Positions 56,438-64,000 of a stretch of 64,000 nt of DNA are shown here, in pieces. The position numbers were made by a program, and so were the translations under genes. The notes beneath the pieces are model-generated. The model saw only the letters and a list, made by a program, of their open reading frames with translations, did no database searches and was not told the DNA's origin. Position 1 is the stretch's first letter; every line of letters starts with the position of its first letter. This stretch comes from Pseudoips prasinana (lineage: Eukaryota > Arthropoda > Insecta > Lepidoptera > Nolidae). The stretch covers positions 27,706,948 to 27,770,947 of the forward strand of contig OX621236.1 of NCBI GenBank assembly GCA_951640165.1. Reading direction: 5' to 3'.

Positions 56438-57088
56438 TCAAAACAGTTTTATCTGTTTCGTGGTTTTTGGTAGGGGATACTTTTCTATGGTAGCTATTTT
56501 GTCGGGGTTTGGTTTGACACCGTCTCTAGTTATAACGTGTCCTAAAAAGTCAGTTTCTAATTTCAAGAATTCTGATTTATCCATTTGGATTTTAAAATTG
56601 GACTCTCGAAGTCTCTGGAATACTTTTTCAAGGTTTATTATATGTTCTTGTAAACTAGTGCTGAAAACTATAATATCATCGAGATAGACTAAACATATGT
56701 CGTTCTGCAGTCCTCGCAACAGGTTGTCCATTACCCGTTGGAATGTAGATGGTGCATTCTTTAGGCCCATATGCATTCTAAGAAATTCAAAATGCCCATG
56801 TTCAACTGTAAAGGCAGTTTTGTGGATATTGTTTTGGTCCATTTCTACCTGCCAAAATCCACTTGCTAAATCTAGAGTAGAGAAGTATTGGCACTTCCCT
56901 AACTTGTCTAATACGTCAGCTATGTTGGGGATTGGGTATTTGTCGTCAACGGTCTTGTCATTTAACTTTCGGAAGTCAATTACGAGACGCCACTTTTGTT
57001 TGCCTGAGGCATCGGCTTTCTTTGGAACTACCCAAATAGGCGAGCTCCACGCAGACTCTGATGGTCTAATAATACCCTGGGAGAGCAT
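56438..57088 (-). pseudogene. pol: pol: reverse transcriptase domain
   Basis: 216 codons with RT motifs in order: WVVPKK, WRLVIDFRKLN, FSTLDLASGFWQ (catalytic D73), the MGLKNAPSTFQR stretch and the catalytic YLDD (D137, D138), then FLGHVIT. Copies genomic RNA into DNA in the family. Ends in an early stop where the connection domain is deleted. Upstream, the pre-RT frame is off by one base at an A-run near 57100. Confidence 0.9.
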
Positions 57089-57093
57089 TTTGG

Positions 57094-57990
57094 CTATCGG
57101 TCTTTTACCTCTTGGCGGTGTACAAATGGGTAGCGATAGCTCTTTGTATATATGGGAGTTTCATCGGTGGTGTTAATACGATGTTTAATTTTGTTCGTGA
57201 ATGTCAATGGCTCATTATCTATGTAGAAAACATCTGCATACTTGGTGCAAAGTGTAGTTAAATTAGCTAACTCCTCTTGGTTCAAGTGACCAGTGCGAAG
57301 TCGGGATATCACTTCTTGTACCCTTGATGATTGGGTATGGGCAGACTCAATATTACATATTTCGGCCTGAACGGCTTGATCTAGTGATAGTATGATGTCG
57401 TTACTACTCGGGTTTGTAATTTGTAATATACCACGACTATTAGTGACTTTTGTGAGACAATCCGAAACTATACAGTTACAAACTATTTGTCTAGGAATAT
57501 AAACGTCGCCGTCTGAAGCGTTGATCGGTACTCGGATTAATTTGGAACTATTTGCAGGTATAACGTCCTCGTATAAATTGACATTTCGTAGGTTATACAT
57601 TAAGATGGGGTTCACAGAGGATCGGGTAGTCAGTGTCTGGTCTTTTAAGTCAATCTTAGCTTCCCAATTAGTCAACAAGTCAAGTCCTATTAGTCCATCA
57701 AAATAGTCATGAAATTTATATATGAAAAGTTTTATGTTTTCATCATTACAGAATTCAGGGAAGTTTGGCAACGTAATAGAGTAATTTTCTCTTGTGGTTG
57801 CATGAACATTAGTAATTTCAAAGGGGTCATAGTCTAGGGGTCTGTCATAAAAATAATCTTAAACGGCTTGTGGACTTATAAATGATTGATTGGCACCAGT
57901 ATCGATTAGAAATTTTAAAGGTGGGTCTGCTATCTGAATATAGGGTAACTGTCTTTGGGTCTGTATATTTATTTCTATGTTAAGCTTTTT
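57094..57990 (-). pseudogene. pol: pol: protease and pre-RT region
   Basis: The aspartic protease active site reads FLIDTGANQSF near 57885-57915. An in-frame TAA at 57859-57861 interrupts the domain shortly after it. The frame then continues through LIGLDLL (the second conserved protease segment) to the RT boundary. This frame is -1 relative to gag and overlaps the end of gag. A run of five A (57986-57990) in the overlap is a candidate slippage site, though the heptamer is not canonical. Protease would cleave the Gag-Pol precursor. Confidence 0.75.
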
Positions 57991-59273
57991 GATGAATGAC
58001 TTTTCTGAAAATTTTGCTGGTTATCCTTCACATTAGGTACAGAATCGTTTTCCTCTAAGTTATCTGGTAAGCTGGGGGTGTGGTCGTAATTAGAACAAGA
58101 TGGTTCTGTGTATTCGAACTGTGGTTGCTCGTAATAGTTATAGCTGTCGTCGTAGTATGGGTAATAGTCATAGTCAACGTCAGGATGGTAGTCATAGTCA
58201 GGGTAATAATTCATGTCGTAACACTCATTCATATTAACTTCGCGGGATTTAAAGTAATTCGTCGGGGGCGGATTGCCATGTATACGCCAGTCATGTCCTC
58301 TAAGTCCTCCTGAGGGTGGTAAGACTTTGGGAACAAAGTTTGATACGCCACTCATAGGTTTGGATTGCTGTGAGTTATAATTTCCGTACTGATTACGCGG
58401 TGGAAGTCGGAATACATTGCTCTGGGGGTTATAGTTGGGGGGTCTAGCACCTAGCATCTGTTGTGTCCGTGTTGGCATACGTACCTGTGGTTGGTGAATC
58501 TGCGCGGGGTTAGGCCTGAAGGCTTGATGTGGTGGAGGCGCAAATCTGAATGGTTGCGGTGCTGGCGGTAATGGCCGCTGTATACCGGGCGTTGGCCAGG
58601 CTGCTGCTAGCATATGAGAAGGTTTCGGGATGTATACGGGTCCTGACTGAATAGCCTTAGGGGCGTGATATGGTTTAGTTAGCGATTCATTTCGCTGCTG
58701 AAGATATATAGTGTTCAGCTCCTCCTGTACATATTCTAAAGCCTTCTCAATCGTAGGAGGTCTCATGCATCTAATGCGGGATCCCAATGGTTCATTTAAA
58801 CCTCTAACAAAAGCCTGCATTGCTGATTTTTTGTACAACGCGCGTTTAGCTTCTATGGTAGTCTCTATTTTCTCGTGCAAACTAACATATGTCATAATGG
58901 TACTGAATAATGATTGGCAATGGTCGTAAAATTCTTGTGGGGTTCTCTGACCTTGGGTGGCTAGCGATAGATCATTATAGAGGGCAGTCTCATCCCTTTG
59001 ATCAGCAAAGTTATTTATTAACGCGTTACGAATTTCCAACCAGTTATCGGGGATGCCGTTCGAATTGATAATACTGGCGGCAGGCCCCGTGATTTTATTT
59101 AATATGCCATTTATCAGGCATAAATTGGTTAAGGCACTGTCTGCTTCTGTGCTCATATACGCTATTACTATTTGATCACATATCCTAATAAATCGCGTGA
59201 GCACATTTGGGTTTCCATCAAAATCGGGAACTGGCCTGAGTGCTTTAAAAATAGTATCTGGGTCGTAAGGCAT
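57975..59273 (-). CDS. gag: gag: capsid/nucleocapsid precursor
   Basis: 432 codons, uninterrupted. Residues 15-200 have the Ty3/Gypsy capsid pattern (PDFDGNPNVLTRFI ... LEIRNALINNFADQRDETAL ... TPQEFYDHCQ). Residues 203-330 are Pro/Gln/Arg-rich, likely the RNA-binding part. Residues 349-390 are an acidic Tyr/Asp stretch (DYDYHPDVDYDYYPYYDD). There is no CCHC zinc knuckle, as is usual in errantivirus Gag. It is the only retroviral ORF here without a lesion. Starts at ATG 59271-59273, about 390 bases after the primer-binding site. Confidence 0.85.
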   Translation of the reverse strand: MPYDPDTIFKALRPVPDFDGNPNVLTRFIRICDQIVIAYMSTEADSALTNLCLINGILNKITGPAASIINSNGIPDNWLEIRNALINNFADQRDETALYNDLSLATQGQRTPQEFYDHCQSLFSTIMTYVSLHEKIETTIEAKRALYKKSAMQAFVRGLNEPLGSRIRCMRPPTIEKALEYVQEELNTIYLQQRNESLTKPYHAPKAIQSGPVYIPKPSHMLAAAWPTPGIQRPLPPAPQPFRFAPPPHQAFRPNPAQIHQPQVRMPTRTQQMLGARPPNYNPQSNVFRLPPRNQYGNYNSQQSKPMSGVSNFVPKVLPPSGGLRGHDWRIHGNPPPTNYFKSREVNMNECYDMNYYPDYDYHPDVDYDYYPYYDDSYNYYEQPQFEYTEPSCSNYDHTPSLPDNLEENDSVPNVKDNQQNFQKSHSSKSLT

Positions 59274-59664
59274 TTTATTAATTTTATATAAACTATTTAA
59301 CTCTAAATTTAAATCTAATAAATCTATTTCTCTATTCCTATCTAACTGGCTACGACGGCGAGACTGCCGGATTGCAGAATCACTGGGTCCTAAATTACTT
59401 TGACGAAAAATTTTGGAATACGAGTACTAAGCTTATGTAAAGACTAAAAGGTTACAAGGTAAAAGGAAAGCAACACAAGAAAGATTCTGTGCAACTCACA
59501 ATTTCATTTTCTCTGCGTATCGATGTCTGGATACAGTCGCTGGCTGTAGAACTCGTAGATTCTGGATACTCGATGAAGGTTTGAAAACGCAAGCAGCGGC
59601 TATGCGGAGCCGACAGGATTCGATACTAGATTCCTTTAATATCGCGCCGCGCACTGCTTCGAGT
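59274..59664 (-). other. Retroviral 5' leader
   Basis: Non-coding region between the primer-binding site and gag, expected to hold packaging and splice-donor signals. A GTGAGT donor-like site (minus, 59499-59494) is a possible env donor; inference only. Confidence 0.5.
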
Positions 59665-59682
59665 ATCCTACCGACTGCGCCA
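59665..59682 (-). other. Primer-binding site, tRNA-Ser type
   Basis: Minus strand TGGCGCAGTCGGTAGGAT, complementary to the 3' end (T-arm, acceptor and CCA) of a tRNA-Ser, the primer used by several errantiviruses. Immediately adjacent to the LTR end, as required. Confidence 0.85.
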
Positions 59683-60053
59683 ATTACGTAGACTACAGCC
59701 GTAAGACTTAAAAAAAACGTAATTATATTTAAACTAATTTAATTAAAATATTACTATTACTAATTACAATTAAAAGTGTGTGCTCTTGTTCGATGCTAGA
59801 ACAGAAGTGAACTTATATCATTAACATTATAAAAAATGCTGAGTCGGTGTCGTCACGGTGGCGCCGGGTTGGGGGTGCTGACAATGCTGCGCGTGTAACC
59901 TCCGGCTCGACCGCTATGAAGGCTGCTGACGGTGCGGCATGTGTAAGTGTGGTGCAACGTTGCGGCGCGTGTAACCTCGATTGAATACTGCTGCGTGCAA
60001 TTCAATTATATGCAATTTCTATGTATGGGTACTATGGATATGTATATGTAACT
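59683..60053 (-). repeat. 5' LTR, about 371 bp
   Basis: On the minus strand it runs from AGTTACATATAC to TACGTAATT next to the primer-binding site, fitting the AGT...ATT ends common in errantiviruses. The inner end is firm (from the primer-binding site). The outer end is inferred because no partner LTR is available for comparison. TATA-like ttttttataatg lies mid-LTR. Confidence 0.65.
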
Positions 60054-60084
60054 TATTTCTAAATAAATACGTATAATAGATACA

Positions 60085-60329
60085 TTAGAATCAGAATCAG
60101 AATCAGAAATATTTATTGCACTTAGGAACACATGGTACACTTATGCACGTCAATACTTAAAATTATACAATTATAAAATTATACACAATACAGAAAATAA
60201 ATTAAAGCTTACGATAGAAGATAGGTAGGCAGATAACATAGTATATATTCACAATATCACAAAGACAATAAAATTTTAAAACATCCATTTAAAAAATCTA
60301 CGTAATTTACTATTATAAATATTAATATT
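60085..60329 (-). mobile_element. LINE 3' end with TTCTGA tail
   Basis: On the minus strand it ends caataaatatttctgattc followed by (TGATTC)n (plus-strand gaatcagaatcagaatcag at 60088-60107), a typical non-LTR 3' microsatellite tail. No coding part is left; interrupted or bounded by the mariner. Confidence 0.55.
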
Positions 60330-60330
60330 A

Positions 60331-61612
60331 GGTCTTTACCTATGAAATTGCCGTTCTGCAGTACTGGCCATTTCAAATCAAAATAATTTTTGTTTGGCTA
60401 AGAATTCTAATTTCAAATTAATTTTATTTTAAAAACATGGATTCTTTTTTCCAAAAGTAGTCATTTCTTTATTGATTAGTGTTACATTTTCATCGCATTT
60501 CAATCTTTTTCGTCATCATGGATACGTTAAAAATTCGAGTAATTATGGAATATGAGTACCGTCGTGGCAGCAACGCGGCACAAGCGGCACGCAACATCAA
60601 CGACGTTTACGGAGCTAACACTACAAACCAACGCACCACCTGTTATTGGTTTGCTCGCTTCCGTTCTGGAAATTTCGACCTGAAAAATGAACCTCGCGGT
60701 CGTCCGAAGACTTTGGTCGACAATGACGAATTAAAGGCGGTTGTGGAAGCTGATGATACACAATCTACGGCTGAATTAGCAGCAGCTTTCGACGTTAGCG
60801 TCAAAACAATATTGGTCCATTTGCGTCAAATTGGCAAGGTAAAAAAGCTTGACAAATGGGTGCCCCACGAACTCAATGATCGCCAGCGCGAAGTACGCGT
60901 CGAGACGTGCCTTGCACTGCTCAACAGACACACAAATGAAGGAATTTTGAACCGCATTGTTACCTGCGATGAAAAATGGATTCTGTTTGATAACCACAAG
61001 CGCTCAGCAAGTTGGTTGGATCCTGGTTCAGCACCTAAACAATGCCCTAAACGAAAACTTACCCCTAGAAAAGTGATGGTCACTGTTTGGTGGTCTAGCG
61101 CCGGTGTGATTCATCACAGCTTCTTACCAAACGGGGTGAGCATTACTGCAGATGTGTACTGTGAAGAACTGAGCACAATGATGGAGAAGCTGGCGCATCT
61201 CCAACCAGCATTGGTCAATCGCTCGTCTCCGCTGCTCCTGCACGACAACGCGCGACCTCATACTGCACAGCAGACGGTCTCCAAGTTGCAAGAACTGGGG
61301 TTGGAAGCTCTCCGTCATCCGCCCTACTCACCAGACCTTGCGCCTACAGACTACTACTTTTTCCAGAATTTGGATAACTTCTTGGCGGGAAAAAAATTCA
61401 ATACCCGAGAGGCAGTACAAAATGCCTTTGAAGAATTTGTTGCCTCCCGTCCAGCTGATTTCTTTAAGAAGGGCATCAATAAACTGCCACTGCGATGGCA
61501 AAGATGCATTGATTGCATGGGTGATTACTTCGATTAATACAAATAAAAAAATTCATGAAAAAAAATCGTTTAAATTTTTTCATACAAAACGGCAATTTCA
61601 TAGGTAAAGACC
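60331..61612 (+). mobile_element. Mariner transposon, 1282 bp, structurally complete
   Basis: Perfect 25-bp terminal inverted repeats starting GGTCTTTACCTATGAAATTG at both ends, TA on each side (60329-60330, 61613-61614) and an uninterrupted transposase ORF. Length is normal for mariners. The exact TIR match and open frame suggest a young insertion. Confidence 0.95.
60518..61537 (+). CDS. Mariner transposase (D,D34D), intact
   Basis: 339 residues from ATG 60518; an in-frame GTG at 60479 would add 13 residues but the ATG fits mariner length. It cuts the element at its inverted repeats and pastes it into TA sites, acting in the nucleus. Visible features: an N-terminal bipartite helix-turn-helix region (1-110), the linker motif WVPHEL (114-119), catalytic TCDEKW (D151), LLHDNARPHT (D243) and YSPDLAPTDYYFF (D278), with 34 residues between the last two. 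No stop or frameshift. It lies within its own perfect TIRs. Subfamily (for example cecropia-like) not assigned with certainty. The catalytic set is complete, so it could be active. Confidence 0.95.
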   Translation: MDTLKIRVIMEYEYRRGSNAAQAARNINDVYGANTTNQRTTCYWFARFRSGNFDLKNEPRGRPKTLVDNDELKAVVEADDTQSTAELAAAFDVSVKTILVHLRQIGKVKKLDKWVPHELNDRQREVRVETCLALLNRHTNEGILNRIVTCDEKWILFDNHKRSASWLDPGSAPKQCPKRKLTPRKVMVTVWWSSAGVIHHSFLPNGVSITADVYCEELSTMMEKLAHLQPALVNRSSPLLLHDNARPHTAQQTVSKLQELGLEALRHPPYSPDLAPTDYYFFQNLDNFLAGKKFNTREAVQNAFEEFVASRPADFFKKGINKLPLRWQRCIDCMGDYFD

Positions 61613-61664
61613 TATTATTAAATGTCATAAAATGTAAATATTATAATTTGTTCCATTATACCCA

Positions 61665-61785
61665 AACACAAAAAAAACGTGTTCATCACACAAAGTTTTG
61701 TTCTGGGTTGATATCGAACCGACGACCTCTGGCTTAAGAGTTAGGGTCACTAACCACTAGACCAACAGACCAGTTAAGGAACATC
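61665..61785 (-). mobile_element. tRNA-derived SINE fragment
   Basis: The minus strand reads ctgttggtctagtggttagt (A-box-like), gtcggttcgatatcaaccca (B-box-like) and then tttgtgtgatgaacacg, related to family Y. Confidence 0.65.
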
Positions 61786-62103
61786 GAGTATAATATTCAA
61801 GTACCAAGTACATTAGGTACAATCAACACCGTGAAAGAGTCGCACAACGGAAATTACCCTTACTGCCTTCATTATAAAATTTTCTTCAGTTTCATCAGAC
61901 CGTACACTTTTGCAAATTACATCATATCCCTCTCAATTGGGTGCTACCTTTATTATTTTTGCTGCTATGAGGGCAAAAAATATCATCTCATTTACTTTTC
62001 ATATTTCTAGGTTTTTTTCTAGGTTCAATTAGAGTGATAATCACGCTTTATTTTAAACTTAGAAGGTTACTTCTTGTTACTTTTTATAGAAATAATAGTA
62101 GGT
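61786..62103. other. No recognised feature
   Basis: AT-rich sequence between the SINE and MITE-2. Confidence 0.4.
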
Positions 62104-62240
62104 ACAGACACCAGCACATCCAGCTACCCCCATCTGTCAAATTTCTTTTATCGAATTTCAACTTTAACACATAAGCATTAGGTTCACTTTCAATTGGGGA
62201 AATTTGATAGATTGGGGTAGCTTGATGTGATGGCAGATGT
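62104..62240. mobile_element. MITE-2, second copy
   Basis: Arms cagacaccagcacatccagc and its inverse near ttgatgtgatggcag. Centre inverted relative to the 15749 copy (caactttaacacataagc, aggttcactttcaattgg). TA (within GTAC) at both edges. Confidence 0.7.
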
Positions 62241-62311
62241 ACATAATCAATCTAAAATGGAAAATTATATTTAAGCATTATGGTAGGGTAAGCATGATAT
62301 TGTATATCATA

Positions 62312-63484
62312 GGCGACATGACCATCGTCTGCTATGCGGACGACACGCTCGTTATAGCCCGGGAGGTCAGCTTCCAGCAGGTGGTACGGCTCGCCGAACT
62401 CGGTGTTGCATGTGTCGTTGCGGCCATAAGGAGACTGGGCCTTCGGGTAGCGCCTCAGAAGACCGAGGCGCTATGGTTCCACGGATTACGCCGTAGGCAG
62501 GAACCACCCAGTACGTCGATGCGGGTAGGTGACGTAGAGGTCAGGGTGGGGCGGTACATGAAGTACCTGGGCCTCACCCTAGACAGTCGATGGGGCTTCG
62601 AGGAGCACTTTGAGCGTCTGGCCCCCCGAGTGCGGCGGGTAACCGGCGCGTTACACCGGCTGTTGCCGAACCTCGGGGGTCCACGGGAAGAAGTTCGCCG
62701 CCTCTACGGAGGTGTCGTGCGATCCATGGCTCTTTACGGGGCGCCCGTCTGGTCTGAACGCCTGACAGGCGCCTCCCGCTGCAGAGCTATTCTTAATAGC
62801 CTGCAGCGTGTGGTGGCCATACGGATCGCACGAGGATACCGTACGGTATCCTTTGAGGCGGCGACGCTCCTGGCGCGCCTCCCGCCTTTTGATCTACTGG
62901 CGGCGGTCGACGCGGCGGTTTTTACCGAAATACGCGTCCGCCAGGGGATCGGGGGTGCGCCAGACCGGACGCTCATTGAGTATAGACGGGATGCACACCG
63001 GCGCGTACCAACTCAGTGGCGCGCACGGCTTGAGTTGCGACTAAACGCGCGCCAACGTGCCGTTGGTGCTATCCTGCCTCACCTCGAGGCCTGGGTGGGA
63101 AGGAAGGGTGGTTACGTCACCTACAGACTGACTCAGATACTCACCGGACATGGGTGTTTCGGTGAGTATCTGAGCCGGATCGGCCGAGAAGTGACGACAC
63201 ATTGTCACCATTGCGGGAGCGACCTGGACTCTGCCCAGCATACACTGGAGGAGTGCCCGGCCTGGGAGGCCGAGAGACGAGTCCTGGTCGCTGAGATCGG
63301 ACGGGATCTTTCGCCGCCAGCAGTCGTGTATGCGATGCTGGCTGGCGACTCCACCAAATGGGACGCCGTGGTCTCCTTCTGTGAGGCAGTCTTGCTGCAG
63401 AAGGAGGCCGCCGAGCGGGATCGGGAACGAGCCGATCCCGCTCGTAGGCGGAGGAGGCGTCGGGGCGGCGGCGGCAGCCGCTAG
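62312..63484 (+). pseudogene. R1-clade reverse transcriptase, C-terminal half
   Basis: Open without stop or shift from the truncation to TAG at 63482-63484. Begins at the catalytic CYADDTLVIA (about 62332-62360), then the thumb (MKYLGLTLDSRW), LYGAPVW, and a C-terminal CCHC zinc finger (CHHCGSDLDSAQHTLEECP, about 63205-63260) typical of R1/TRAS-type LINEs. Ends in an Arg/Gly-rich tail. Endonuclease and the first RT motifs are missing, so it is dead on arrival. High GC contrasts with the AT-rich surroundings. An upstream start at 62237 lies in flanking DNA and is not real. Minus ORFs at 63041-63868 and 63141-63737 are shadows. Confidence 0.85.
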
Positions 63485-63867
63485 CCCAACTCCCCTCGGG
63501 GCCGCGGCGGCAGTGTGAGAAGTGTCCTCTACTGCCGCCATGTACAAGCAGCTCCGGGATGACAGCGATCTGTCTGTGGCGCAGTCGCTGTGCCGTACTG
63601 GCAGGAGTCGGCAATAGGGGAGGGCAATCCAAAGGAGCCCTCCCAGGGTACGTGTCCCGACCATCTGGGACATGGCGCAAAAGGGGGGTACCGGAGCAGC
63701 ATACCCGCGTTCCCGGGACTCCCCCATCAGGCGCCAAGAGAAGACCACGGCAGGTAGGTTTAGTCGGTGCAAGTCCGACATACCCACCCGCAGATACTTT
63801 TTGCGGGTGGCATGCGAAGGCATTCCCCCTGCCTGAACAAAAAAAAAAAAAAAAGGCGACATGACCA
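62312..63867 (+). mobile_element. R1-clade LINE, 5'-truncated, with 13-bp target duplication
   Basis: GGCGACATGACCA occurs at 62312-62324 and again at 63855-63867, directly after a 16-A tail (63839-63854). Everything between is a single GC-rich retroposed segment: RT C-terminal half, 3' UTR and poly-A. A 3' UTR fragment of the same family is at 16705-17005. Confidence 0.9.
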
Positions 63868-63956
63868 AATAGTATACTCGTATAATAATAATATATGTTA
63901 AGTCATGGCTGCCATTCGGTTACCTGACAAATGTTGATTGTTTGTTGTCTTTTTAG

Positions 63957-64000
63957 AGGTACAGACGCCAGCACCAGCTACCCCAATCTGTAAAATTTCT
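63957..64000. mobile_element. MITE-2, third copy, cut by window end
   Basis: Starts cagacgccagcaccagctac then cccaatctgt, matching the arms of 62104-62240. Confidence 0.65.

Larger units (their letters stand above)
53190..60053 (-). mobile_element. Endogenous retrovirus (errantivirus-type Gypsy), defective
   Basis: On the minus strand: LTR (59683-60053), primer-binding site, leader, gag, pol (protease, RT, RNase H, integrase) and an F-type env. No second LTR is visible between 53190 and 53830, so the 3' end is lost or replaced; the left limit is approximate. Lesions: an in-frame stop in protease, a frameshift before RT, a deletion with frame change between RT and RNase H, a frameshift before integrase, and an env that stops before any membrane anchor. 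The copy is old and inactive. Confidence 0.85.

Noticed and set aside
63041..63868. Long minus ORFs (275 and 198 codons) as genes
   Set aside because: They are antisense shadows of the GC-rich R1 RT and its 3' UTR.
1..64000. A novel multi-gene host or defence system
   Set aside because: All convincing coding regions belong to mobile elements except one exon; there is no cluster of co-oriented unknown genes.

Overview
This window looks like a transposon-rich stretch of an insect nuclear genome, almost certainly a moth or butterfly. The evidence is AT-rich intergenic DNA, tRNA-derived SINEs and dispersed repeats of kinds common in Lepidoptera, Helitrons ending in CTAG, an R1-clade LINE, a mariner, and a Gypsy/errantivirus-type endogenous retrovirus with an F-type envelope. 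I could not name the species. Only one piece of a probable host gene is convincing: a short last exon on the minus strand at 32762-32896, resembling the C-terminus of an NRF-6-like membrane acyltransferase. No cellular operon, CRISPR array or true tRNA/rRNA gene is visible.

Layout. 1-1900: a 555-bp tandem array in which every unit carries the same palindromic 119-bp MITE. 2112-9770 (copy A) and 44490-53178 (copy B): direct copies of one ancestral segment about 42.4 kb apart. Because each copy lacks insertions present in the other, several elements can be bounded to the base: a pogo-like DNA element (3966-5355) and a 302-bp Helitron (8052-8353) in A; a dispersed repeat (45882-46466), a LINE 3' end (48118-48786), a 1.86-kb Helitron (49649-51504) and two short Helitrons (about 51977-52360) in B. 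8780-11370: degenerate satellite-like units related to the first 1.9 kb. 12004-15731: a decayed Jockey-superfamily LINE. 15749-22487: MITEs, R1 debris, SINEs, and one dispersed repeat split by two LINE fragments. 22488-32760: mostly featureless, with a few unrecognised ORFs. 32762-34720: the host exon and LINE remains in its last intron. 34783-44489: SINEs, a long-TIR transposon (39904-40643), a three-copy tandem repeat and featureless DNA. 53378-60053: the endogenous retrovirus, minus strand. 60331-61612: a complete-looking mariner. 62312-63867: a 5'-truncated R1-clade LINE with its target-site duplication.

The coding content is almost entirely that of mobile elements: LINE endonuclease/RT, retroviral Gag-PR-RT-RNase H-IN-Env, and mariner transposase. 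The LINEs and the retrovirus are broken by frameshifts, stops and deletions; the mariner ORF is intact. A recurring structural theme is short inverted duplications (19-27 bp arms, 4-16 nt loops). In three cases the paralogous copy lacks the hairpin, which points to template-switch mutations.
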